Part shown: in pieces, positions 44,624 through 54,295 of the stretch
Position numbering within the stretch: position 1 is the stretch's first letter
Layout of the letters: the number at the start of each line of letters is the position of its first letter
DNA from: Xenoacremonium recifei
Taxonomy: Eukaryota > Ascomycota > Sordariomycetes > Hypocreales > Nectriaceae
NCBI GenBank assembly: GCA_012184525.1
Contig: WOFQ01000040.1
Coordinates: forward strand, 186,001 to 250,000
Direction: 5' to 3'
DNA length: 64,000 nt
Notes under the pieces: generated by a model
What the model was told of the DNA's origin: nothing
Seen by the model: the letters and a program-made list of their open reading frames with translations, nothing else
The model's database searches: none
Position numbers and translations under genes: made by a program

Positions 44624-47235
44624 GTTGATGGATTCTCGAGTAGTCGTGCAATAGGGTTTGAAAAGAGATGATGAAAGAGAAGAGTTCGGCGTTGGGGGTT
44701 AGCAACTCGAGAGGAGGTTTTGGAGATCGATTGGAGATGGGAAAGGATTCGCGCAATCTTTCACTGTGGCTTTGGTCGCGTGAGGCAGCTTTGCCCAGGG
44801 CGAGCGAGGTGAGGGGGAAGAGCGGCAGCAGACAGATGAGGCGTTGCGACCGCAGATGTGATGGATGGGTGCCTCCTTCGGCAAAGCCAACGCCAGAGCC
44901 CGGTCTCGATCAATCAAGGCAATTCTATCCAAAAACGAGTGCCACTGCAAGAGTGTGGCAGCAGCAGCGGCGACGACGACGTGATGGACGGAACCGTTCT
45001 TCCCCAGCTGCACTACAGCAGTGTGAGCAGCTGTACCGAGAAGCTGTGACACAGACTCAGGGCCCAGATGGCGGACGGCTTGTGGCGGAGGAGGGGCCGG
45101 ACGGTGAGAGGATCCAACGATTGCGGCGTGAAAAGGTGTCGACTGGGCGAGAGGCCACTTTTGAATGAAGGATGTTTCCCAGAAGAAACGAGCAGCGACC
45201 GGGTCGAGGGATTCAATCAGCACGGGCGGAGAGGGATGGCCGCGAAACCGTGCATGATCTCTTTGCTGAAGTCGGTCGGTCGGTTGAATGACGATGAAGG
45301 GATTCTCGTGGCGGGCCAATCCAGGCCGGCATTAGTGGCCCACCCCGCCTGTAGGTGGCGGCCAGCCGTCGAGCTTTTGGCTGCCTTGGTCTCCCCCGGC
45401 TGGTGGGTTGAAGCCCCCTGGAATGCTAGATTTGTCGCCCTCGTGCCCGCTCTGCCCCTCACCTACAGGTCTGCGGCTGCAGAGCTGTCCGTCCACCTCC
45501 GCTCTTTGGCCCTTTGCCGAGGTGGGGAGCTCGATGCTGGTTGCTGGTGGGAAAATCGCATTGGGCTTTTCAGACTTGTCTCCGAAACCTCCCGGGTGTC
45601 GTAGTTGGTCCTGGCGTATAAGACATGATCCGATCCCCAGATCTGGGGCTTCAGAAATGGTTAGGTAGGTAGCTGTCGAACAGACAAGGCGGCTCATCCA
45701 GCTAGGATACGGGCCAAAGCGCCGTCGAGCGGACGGTTGCTCGCCAGCAACTATCCCGAGCACACGACCCCTCGATCTCGCAGCGCAGAGGACCGGGCTG
45801 CTAGCATCGACGGACACCGAGAGTCTGTCCAGTCGAGACCACGAGCTCTCGACAGACTAAGACCAACGCAACCCATTGCCGGTCCCGACCCTGTCGAATG
45901 CCAGCTGTTCCTCATCGACCATCGTCGAGCCCTCTGTGTGAGTGAGGTGCAGGAACAGCCACCGGGAACCGTCCACGAGACCCTCACCCGCCCCGGGTCT
46001 GTCCGATTTGGCACCACTTCCGCCCCCGTCGTGTCATGTCTCCCATCTCATCGTCTCGTTATGTCGTTGCCCGCGAAGCATCACGTAAAGCCATTTTGCC
46101 CGCATCGCGGTCGTCCGATACGTGGAGCCCCCGCACTGCGAGTCAATGGAACTGCCCCGTCTTCTGACCTCGGAGGCGAGAGCATATTCATCTCGGTGAC
46201 TGTGCTCGCTCATGCCGGGCTCACGCCGTGATTTCGGATTGCCATTCTCGTATCTCACAGCCCGGCCCAGCCAGTCGGCAGCGGCCTTGGTGTTCCCGGC
46301 TCCAGGGACGTGGACCCTTGTCCTTCCGTGCTGATGCCAAAGCTTCCGTACTGTACGGAGTCAAAGTCCGAACCCTCACACCGCCCTTGCGGCTCGAGCA
46401 AGTCACTTGATAGACACATGGACGAAGGGATCACGGGGCCGACTTCGCCCGCTTTCCAAGATAATGAATCCGGGGACGCGCCGACGACAAGGGGAAAGAT
46501 TGGCACTCACCGTATCAACAGTCCAAGTGTTGCCGCGGCTCCGGCCCGGTGCGGGCGACGGAGGTCCTGCTGAGACGCCCTTCATCGTGCTTTTTACTGG
46601 TGGGAGGCGATGGGGAGATTTTCGTTTCGCAGCGCTGGACGAGGTTCGAGATGATGTAGGATGGAAAAGAATCAACTCAGGAAGGAAATGCTGGAGAAAG
46701 AGAGGGATAATTTTCTTCAGCCACAATTCGCACCTTCCCGATTTCTAGAGATAGCCGCCTTACATTCAATTGGAAGGCGCGGCCAAAGTGTAGTGCAAAC
46801 AGCAAGAGCGAGCGGGAGCTCGAGTTTTTGGTACTGAGGTGGAAGCTGGGCAGGGTCTGTTATCGCGATAAGCTTCAGTTTCGATGGGTAAGCTGGGGCC
46901 GACGCTGACGAAGGACCAACAAGCCAACACGCCTTTGCGTCACTTCTGGATGATTTTCATCAGCATGCTCCATCAGAAACTTGCATTTCTCGCTCACGCT
47001 GAATGTTTGATTGGTTGATTTTTGTCTGTCTTGTCCTGCTTTTGCCCTCATTAATAGACAGCTCGCTTAGCCACTCGAGCGTCCCTCCATTCCATCGCCA
47101 ACATACGAAACGCCCATTCATCTCTCTCGGCCGCAATAATGCACATAGCAACATGCTACCCGCTCCCAGACATCACTCATGAGCTCTAACCTCTCATCAT
47201 GACCTCTTTCCGCTTTCGCGCATCAGTTAAAGTAA
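44624..47235. other. Long gene-free stretch
   Basis: 2.6 kb. Several open frames of 90-200 codons overlap on both strands, but none has a domain, and translations are Arg/Ser/Pro-rich as expected for non-coding GC-rich DNA. A possible coding exon (46585-46511, minus, starting MKGVSAG and ending at a GTGAGT donor) could not be extended. Confidence 0.5.
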
Positions 47236-48714
47236 TTACTCCTTGCGATAAAACCGCATCTCTGCCGCACCAACATCGAACACTGCAACCGCAGTTTCAA
47301 GAAAAGGACTCCCAAGAATATATGGACCATCATTTCCACTGGTCATGGCAGTTGCACAATAGCCACTCACGGGGTCCTTGAACTTTTGATAAACCATGTT
47401 GGCGGGATTGATCCAAAACTTGACCCCGGAGATGACCACGGCTATCCGCGGGGCTATGGCATGGCATGGTGCAAAGTACGTATCGAATTGGCTGAGATAC
47501 ATGGCCGGAGGCACAAAGGCCGATGCAATGTCCTTTGCCAGTGCTATTTTAGTCGTCAGCAGTCGATTCCTGAATGAAGTGGCCATTTGCAACTCCTTAC
47601 GAGGCGGAAGAAGCAGCATCGCTGTGCTCGTGTCGACAATGTACGGGTATTTTGTTGTGTCAAGGGTGGAGTTATACGCGATACCATCTGGGATGATGGT
47701 GTAGAACGAATACTCCCATGAAGTGTCCCCTTGGTCGATCAAATTTGCCTATCATAGTCCTTTTAGAGCGCCCCCTCAAGTCAGAATCGACATCCGACTT
47801 ACAACGATAAGGTCTGTCCTTGCTGGAGGTCCCTTCTTCAGTTGGACGGGTGGTAACCCTCCCCATGCGATAATCCCTTCGCTCGAATTTCTTATGAGAG
47901 CTATGCTGAATACTGGATCGATCAGATGCTGAGCTATCGCACTCGTCAAAAACGGCTTGTACGGCGCGGCGGTAAAAGGTTGTTCATCCTTGAGGTTTCC
48001 AAAGAAGGCACTGGTGAGAGATGGATATGCCAGGCCTAGCACACCCACCGATATTTTGTCGCCCTTCCAATATGTCTTGTTCGCCAGGCCGACCTGCTGT
48101 CTTGTCACCGAAACACCTCCACAGGAGATATCCGAAAAGCCCATCGGGCCTGAAACTTCTTCGTCTGAACCGTATTTGAGATGGAAATGCATATCATCGA
48201 TTGGTTTCGACTGGAAATCGCCGATTAAGGGGCTACCAAATCGACAAGCAGCCTCATGGCGTCGATCACCTAAATTGTCAACGCATTTGAAACCCGTCTT
48301 TGCTACCCAGGTATCGGAACTTCCGGTGTCCATGAGAAGCCAGACGCGCCTCCCATCCCAAGCGCATTGGATAGCATATTGTGGGGTGAGGTCACTGAAA
48401 TCGGAGACGTTCTGATATTTCGCAGCGACCTTGTCAGGGCTCGTACCATTCCAAGATTTGTGGTGATCCAACTTTGCTAGCGATGGCCGTTTCCATAGCT
48501 TTGGCTTTCCTTTGAGACGCCTTAGACGCGAGAAGCGAGAGCTATAACGATCTGGCGTTGCTGCTGATGCTGCTTTGGTGCGCTTGAAAACAACGCCATT
48601 CAGTGGCTCTGAAAGATCAAAATCTTGTCGGCCGACCTCATGACTTGACACCCCAGACAGAAGCAGCAGTGCGAAAACTAGAAAAACAACAACGAAACTC
48701 AGCATTGGATTCAT
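47236..48714 (-). CDS. Secreted-type aspartic protease (family A1) with atypical second active-site motif
   Basis: Two exons (48714-47803 and 47748-47236; 54 nt intron, GTAAGT donor) give 474 aa. The start at 48714 is chosen because it gives a clean signal peptide (MNPMLSFVVVFLVFALLLLS); the frame extends upstream to 48936 with other ATGs. A basic pro-region (about 44-85) follows. The first active-site motif is LLMDTGSSDTW (D129). The second is YIVDTSTAMLLLPP (D343), with DTS in place of the usual DTG/DSG. LGSPFLETAVAVFD near the C-terminus is the family's FLRxxYVVFD-like strand. The aspartates are kept, but loss of the glycine may alter or abolish activity. No GPI signal is seen. Confidence 0.82.
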
Positions 48715-50664
48715 GCTGGCAATCGATTGGGGCATGTAAGGAATAGAGAAATTCGCGATATCTACCAGAAACTCGAGTCTTTCAAGAGCTATAAGACTGC
48801 CTCTTGTTTTACGAGAACTCGGTCCTAAGACAATCAAGATGACGAAAACTGTAACCCAAGTTACCTTGGCGTGGCTGTGAAGCGACATGCCGAATTGACT
48901 TTCAGCAAGAACTGAAACGTCGAACAATGCCAACAATACAAATGACCAAGTGGACGAATGAAGTCCGTCCTACATCAGCGTCTTCCACACGGCACCCAGG
49001 GCTGCCGTTATATGCGAACTACCTTCCTTGGATATTCTACTTATCACTCGGTTCTTCGGGGAAACAGTTCAGAGCTTTGTGTCTCTCACGAAGGACAGTG
49101 TCAGGTATAGAAAAGGACTCGAAAATACGTTGCGTACACAAATCATACTCGGAGTCACAAATTGACCATGCTCCCTTGACATCGCCCCGACCGAGAGCCT
49201 CAAAGATTGTAGGATCTCATTGACTTAAGAGGATTCGTTGTTCAGACTTTCTGACACTCGCGTCTCTGGCGCTCTCCCATGACCAACCAGTGAGAAGTAG
49301 GAAATACCTGTCAACCTCGGCATAGCAGAACAGTTTTCACATGAGAAAAATCCGCTAGAGAATTCATCTGAAAGTCTATGTTGCATTGCGCCATCGTCGT
49401 TGCATTTGAACAAAGTATACAAGATCTGTGGAGTCTGTCAGTGACAGGTTGTTCCTGTTCCTGAAGCACGACAGCTGTTTGCTGTCGACCAAAGCTCGGT
49501 GTAAGATACCCTCTTCAGGGCTGTTAGAAAGCGCTTTAGCAACCATACCAGTGTCCACCGTCTCCGGATGATACATATTGGAATGGATCTCATTCGAGGC
49601 CCGTCTAGGTACTGAACCTGGCTTACGGCAGCGTGACTCCCAACCACCAGGCCGAGCAAAGCCAAGCTTTTCCAAATTTCTAGGGGCCACGCACGCTGAC
49701 CCAATATCACCTTCCAGATCTTACATGGCTCTGTGCCATTGGCTTGGACTCCGCCCCCTTGGCAATGTTGTAAGGCTGACTTAGTGCCGCTGCCATGTAA
49801 GCATGACGGCGTTGAGCTTGTTTTCGTCGGTAACGGTCCTGTCAGAGAACGAGAAGGAGATTGCGTTATCCAGAGTCTCGGCTAGTCCACTCTCCGGCCT
49901 GGAACTGGCGGCAAGATTATCACTCCCTTACTAAAGATCCTTGCAGGTAGTTTTCAATCCTCGGTTTCGTCTTATTTTCCTGATGTGGTTTTTCAGCTAA
50001 CTAACAGGATGTCCTTAGTGGGACAGCGATGGAGATCCAACGCGGCCTGTCGAACTGCAACGAAGTCATTGGCTCTCCACCAAGGAAAAACAACCCAAAA
50101 AAGGCTATCTGAAGGATTCGTCGATACTGTCTTTGTTTTCCCTTGGATATTACGGGACTGCTATCCACTGATATGATCCATCCAGACCCAAGTAGGGCTG
50201 ATGCCAGCACAGACCCTGTCGATCCTTGGAGGTTTCCCTGCTAGCAGTACGGCAAGACGGCAGAGCGGCCGACGATACCTCAATTGAGACCGCAACGTGG
50301 ACCAAATTGCGACGTTGGGGATCTACTTCAGCCTCAATCATCTCTGCCCCCTTGCTTTGGAGCTAAAATCTTGCGTCAGATTCACAACCAGGACGCCTAT
50401 TAGCATTTCGTCAGCCAGTGTGTAAGCCAGTGACAACCAACGCGCCGGGCCAGCTAATGTTGGTTGGTGTTTCATGGGGCGAGACTCTTCAGGGGTTATC
50501 TGAGAGACGAAGTCGGTCAATAAGTTGTCGACTAGAAAAAGAGCAGCATCTGCAGATCTGTTGTTGACTTTCTGTGTAATCCCATGACTCCCTACCTGTC
50601 CAAGAACCCCATCTGATCACTCTTTCGTTACCGTGTTTCCAAGTCTTGTTTTGCAGTGTCAACC
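48715..50664. other. Gene-free stretch
   Basis: 1.95 kb between divergent protease and glycosyltransferase genes. Only short frames without features. Confidence 0.6.
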
Positions 50665-52065
50665 ATGGCTATCCTAGAGACTGATACCATAGCCGAACTG
50701 GCTGACGGCATCACAAACAGCACACTGAGTGGTGCCGAGTCTTTGAAGCCGCACCTTGTTTTCGGTGCTGCCCCAGCAGATGGACACACAATTCCCCTGG
50801 TTCGAATCGCAGGCGAGATGGCCAAGCGAGGGTTTGGCATCACCTTCATAGGTGGTGCTCAGTTCGAGGAACAGATCACAGCGACAGGAGCTGATTTCGT
50901 GCCTGTCCCGCCCATGCTGAACCCTAAGATGGTGGCGGAGCGGAATGAGGTCCCTCCTGGACTGCCTCGTCTCCTCTGGGACTTGAACCATATCTTTATT
51001 GGACAGACTCCAGCCCGATGGTCAACTCTCAAGGACACTCTGGAGAAGATCCGGGAACGTGAACCTACTCGAGACATTGTTATTGTCCCCGAGACTTTCT
51101 TCATGGGAGTGAATCCCCTGTCGCTTGGAGCTCCTCTTCCCAAGGGATTCACTACCCGTCCCAAGGTGGTCAACCTCCACGTCGTTCCGTACATGGCCAC
51201 GAGTGTCGATACTGGCCCAATCGGCCCTGGTCTGCCACCCGATTCGACCGAGTCCGGGCGCGCACGAAACCAACTGCTCAACCAGATGATGGTCGCCGGA
51301 CCATATGCCGAACCGATCGCGCAACAAGACCGTCTGCTTAAGGAGCTCGGCACTACAGAGATGTTGCCCCCAGAGGTGCCCTTCCACCACTGGATGCTCA
51401 TCCACGACCTCACGTTGCAGATGTGCCCCCGCAGCCTGGAGTACCCGCGCTCCGACATGCCCTCTCACGTCAAGTTTGCCGGCTGTCTAACGCCCAAGCC
51501 CATCGCACCCGACTTTGTCTTCCCAGAGTGGTGGGACGAAGTCACCCAGGGCGACAAGAAGATCGTCACCGTGGCCCAAGGCACCATCGCAACCGTCTAC
51601 AGCGACCTGCTGCTGCCCACTATCGCCGCACTGGCCTCGCGGCCCGACCTGCTCATCATCGCGATCCTCGGCCAGCGCAACGTCGCGCTGCCCGACTCGG
51701 TGTCCATCCCGTCCAACACGCGCGTCATCGACTACCTGCCCTACGACGTGATTCTGCCGTACACGTCGGTGTTTGTGATGAACGCCGGATATGGCGGCTT
51801 CCTGCACGGCGTTACGAACGGTGTGCCCATGGTGCTGGCCGGCGAGACGGAGGACAAGCCTGAGATTGCGATGCGCGGCGAGTGGTCTGGCGTTGCGGTC
51901 AATCTGCGGACGGGACGGCCGTCACCGGAGGAGGTGCTGGCTGGCGTGGAGAAGGTGCTAGGAGATGATTCGTATAGGAGACGGGTTGAGGAGGTGAAAC
52001 TCGAGAACGAGAAGATGAAGACCTTTGATGTGGTTGAACGGGAGATTCTGGGGATTCTGGAATAG
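50665..52065 (+). CDS. UDP-glycosyltransferase, MGT/GT1 family
   Basis: Single exon, 466 aa. The ATG at 50665 has a strong context (TCAACCATGG); the nine bases upstream hold only a GTG in frame. N-terminal acceptor domain: FGAAPADGHTIPLVRIAGEM with GHTIP at 40-44 (catalytic His41 by family analogy) and GFGITFIGG. C-terminal donor domain: TRVIDYLPYDVILPYTSVFV, then NAGYGG (373-378), GVPMVLAGETEDKPE and WSGVAVNLRTGRPSPEEV. This is the bacterial-macrolide-type (MGT) variant with N-x-GYGG in place of HGG and TEDKPE at the sugar end, found in bacteria and some fungi. Acceptor unknown; a small hydrophobic metabolite is likely. The lack of introns and bacterial-like motif make old horizontal transfer possible but unproven. 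Confidence 0.88.
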   Translation: MAILETDTIAELADGITNSTLSGAESLKPHLVFGAAPADGHTIPLVRIAGEMAKRGFGITFIGGAQFEEQITATGADFVPVPPMLNPKMVAERNEVPPGLPRLLWDLNHIFIGQTPARWSTLKDTLEKIREREPTRDIVIVPETFFMGVNPLSLGAPLPKGFTTRPKVVNLHVVPYMATSVDTGPIGPGLPPDSTESGRARNQLLNQMMVAGPYAEPIAQQDRLLKELGTTEMLPPEVPFHHWMLIHDLTLQMCPRSLEYPRSDMPSHVKFAGCLTPKPIAPDFVFPEWWDEVTQGDKKIVTVAQGTIATVYSDLLLPTIAALASRPDLLIIAILGQRNVALPDSVSIPSNTRVIDYLPYDVILPYTSVFVMNAGYGGFLHGVTNGVPMVLAGETEDKPEIAMRGEWSGVAVNLRTGRPSPEEVLAGVEKVLGDDSYRRRVEEVKLENEKMKTFDVVEREILGILE

Positions 52066-52612
52066 GCAAGTAGCGCCACAAGGATATCAGCGAGTGTTCT
52101 CCTTTCATAGATGGTCATGTTAGAATATTGAAGCTTATGCCCCCTTTCCATATCGTCTGGCCTACCGCTCCATACTGGTTGGAAGGAGATCTTGACTGCG
52201 GGTTGCTCCGCCCTCGCCATGTCACCCAGTCTGCAGGTCGTATTATAGACTCGCTGGCCAGACATTTCCGTGTTTCTCAATCCCGTCATGAAGGCTTCAA
52301 TCCCGTCCGGATCCCACCCCGGCCCGGAGACCCGACATGCGCCGGCGGCCCCACGGCCTCATTCCCCGCTCCGTCTTGGCGCTTCCGGACCATGACCATG
52401 TCAACAACTTCCACCAACAACCAACACCCGTTCCTCTTCCCTTCTTTTATCTCACTGCAATGGATATTACGGCATTCAGCTCTAGCCCATTTTTGGTCTT
52501 TCTGTTCTGAACTTTTCAATTGGAGCGTTGAGGCAAGCGATCAGTGCTCAACTCTCACATCGCCGAACAACTCTATGACACCTCGATATCAACAGCGCCG
52601 ACAGCCACCACC
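52066..52612. other. Intergenic
   Basis: About 0.55 kb. It contains the promoter of the DUF829 gene. The frame of that gene is open from 52544 with an earlier ATG there, but the later ATG has the better context. Confidence 0.55.
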
Positions 52613-53413
52613 ATGAGTTCCCTCGCAGCCCCCTCGCCGCTTTCCTTCATGGCACGCTTGAGCCCAAACACCCTATACTTCGACCCGGCCATTCCTGCCG
52701 TCCCGGACCATCCGCGCCTCATCGTGCTGCTCACGTGGATGGACGCCCGTGACGCCCACATCGCCAAATACGTCGCTCAGCACCGCACTCTCTTCCCCTC
52801 CTCGCGCATCATGGTCATGAAGAGCTGGCTACAGCTGTATCTTCGCCCCGCACTGCGCAAGCGGTACCTCCTCCCAGGTGTGGACGCCATCAACACCAGT
52901 TGCGCAGCCGCAAAGGACAGCAATGACGTGAAGACTCAGCTTCTAATCCACGTCTTCTCTAATGGTGGTATCAGTACCGCCGTTTCGCTGCTGGCCATTT
53001 CGTCTCTCCCGCGCCATGTTATCCTCCTGGACTCCTGCCCTGGGTATTATTCTTGGGCGCGCTCCCAGCACGTCCTGGCGATATCATTGCCTCTGCCGGT
53101 CGTTTACATTCTGCTCGCGGCGTCCTGGCTCGCCTTTGTGCCGTGGGGCCGCTCTCCGCCAATGGATCGCAATGCTGCTGTGCTGAATGATAAAGCTGTG
53201 CGTGATATGGAGGCCGGGCGGACGTATCTATACGGGACTGGGGACGAGGCCGTGTTCTGGGGCGATGTCGAGAGGCATGCCGAGGAAGCGCGTGCGACGG
53301 GACCTGAGGTAAGGATGGAGAAGTTTGAGGGCGGGAAGCATGTGTCGCATATCAGAGTCGATGGACAAAGGTACTGGAATATGGTGAAGGAGTCTTGGGA
53401 GGCGAGGATATAA
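52613..53413 (+). CDS. DUF829/TMEM53 (PaxU-like) alpha/beta-hydrolase-fold protein
   Basis: Single exon, 266 aa from MSSLAAPSP (ATG in CCACCATGAG context); an in-frame ATG at 52544 would add 23 residues. Visible are LIVLLTWMDARDAHIAKYV, SWLQLYLRP, HVFSNGG (113-119, Ser116 as candidate nucleophile), LLDSCPGYYSWARS, YLYGTGDEAVFW and a final KHVSHIRVD. These are the marks of DUF829, found in human TMEM53 and in PaxU of the paxilline cluster. A hydrophobic segment (LPLPVVYILLAASWLAFVPW) could sit on a membrane. It is tandem with the glycosyltransferase 548 bp upstream. The biochemical role of the family is not settled. Confidence 0.82.
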   Translation: MSSLAAPSPLSFMARLSPNTLYFDPAIPAVPDHPRLIVLLTWMDARDAHIAKYVAQHRTLFPSSRIMVMKSWLQLYLRPALRKRYLLPGVDAINTSCAAAKDSNDVKTQLLIHVFSNGGISTAVSLLAISSLPRHVILLDSCPGYYSWARSQHVLAISLPLPVVYILLAASWLAFVPWGRSPPMDRNAAVLNDKAVRDMEAGRTYLYGTGDEAVFWGDVERHAEEARATGPEVRMEKFEGGKHVSHIRVDGQRYWNMVKESWEARI

Positions 53414-53977
53414 GATAGCCGGACTCGTCGGCTCGCGGGTCATGACGAACGTAGATGGTATGCTAATTCATGTTAAAGAGGTCCAGAAAGGAATCGCTGG
53501 GAATATATGAGAATACATATATAAACTTACACATCTTGTATTCCCCGATACTGACTGTCTTCTGAGGGTTCAAGAGAACATGTACGGTTCTCGAGTTCGC
53601 ATGCCTCGTAGCATCGTTGGTTAATGTACAGAAATCCCACCCATTTTTTCGTCTATCGTGGCGTACATCGTAAAAAGTCGTCGTAAAGTAGTGAACAAAT
53701 TGCCCGGGATTAAAAGCATCGCTCTTGCACGCCTTGCGACCGATTCCGCAGCTGAATAGCTAAAACCATTCCCTTGTGCGATCCATCTCTTCCTGGCCTG
53801 GAAGTAACGGGATAAAACCCGGCCGTCGCCCGTAACGCCGGTAAAGTCAGTCTAGAGTCCGTCCGCCCCTTCAATTCCTAAACGCATGTGAAGACCAGCT
53901 GGTCTTTTCCGCACGCATGTCTGATTTTGATAGCGCTCCAAACATTATCGCCCATAATCAAATACAGTAGATCTCGC
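53414..53977. other. Intergenic between convergent genes
   Basis: About 0.56 kb, no gene seen. Confidence 0.6.
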
Positions 53978-54295
53978 TCATATCCGCTGTTTTTTGCGCT
54001 CCGCGCTTGTTTCCTCGTATTCGTCCGCTGTTCGCTTGCCTTGCTGGGCTTCTACCACGTCGTTTTCGGCCGTTTCGTCCTCTTCTTCCACATCGCCGAC
54101 CCCTTCATCCTCTTCAGAACATCGATCGCATTCTTGGTCAAAGGTATGCTCCTCAACATCAATGCCCTTTTTACACTGGCCGAACTCGCCGTTGTTTTTG
54201 GCCTCGAGGCAGGACAGTTCTTGGGAGAGGTCCGACCAAGTAAAGTACTCGCCGCAGCGTGTACATGTGCCGCCGAAAACGAGCATGCGGCACAT
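53978..54295 (-). CDS. Small cysteine-rich, acidic protein with possible zinc site (105 aa)
   Basis: Single exon beginning MCRMLVFGGTCTRCGE. The first 60 residues hold two CxxC pairs (CTRC near 11-14 and CDRC near 56-59) plus isolated cysteines at SCLEAK and GQCKKG, with a DQECDRCSEEDEG motif. This is a plausible treble-clef or zinc-ribbon arrangement. The rest is very acidic and ends in a basic ERKKQRI, which could be a nuclear signal. It resembles small conserved hypothetical proteins of filamentous fungi. No function is known to me. Confidence 0.62.
   Translation of the reverse strand: MCRMLVFGGTCTRCGEYFTWSDLSQELSCLEAKNNGEFGQCKKGIDVEEHTFDQECDRCSEEDEGVGDVEEEDETAENDVVEAQQGKRTADEYEETSAERKKQRI

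Noticed and set aside
46403..46726. 107-codon minus-strand ORF with internal MKGVSAG exon-like segment and GTGAGT donor
   Set aside because: No downstream exon or conserved sequence could be joined to it; mentioned only as an unresolved lead.
48715..48936. N-terminal extension of the aspartic protease frame
   Set aside because: Starting at 48714 puts a clean signal peptide at the N-terminus; the upstream part would bury it.
50801..50815. GGTTCGAATC resembling a tRNA B box
   Set aside because: Lies inside the glycosyltransferase coding sequence, without an A box or cloverleaf around it.
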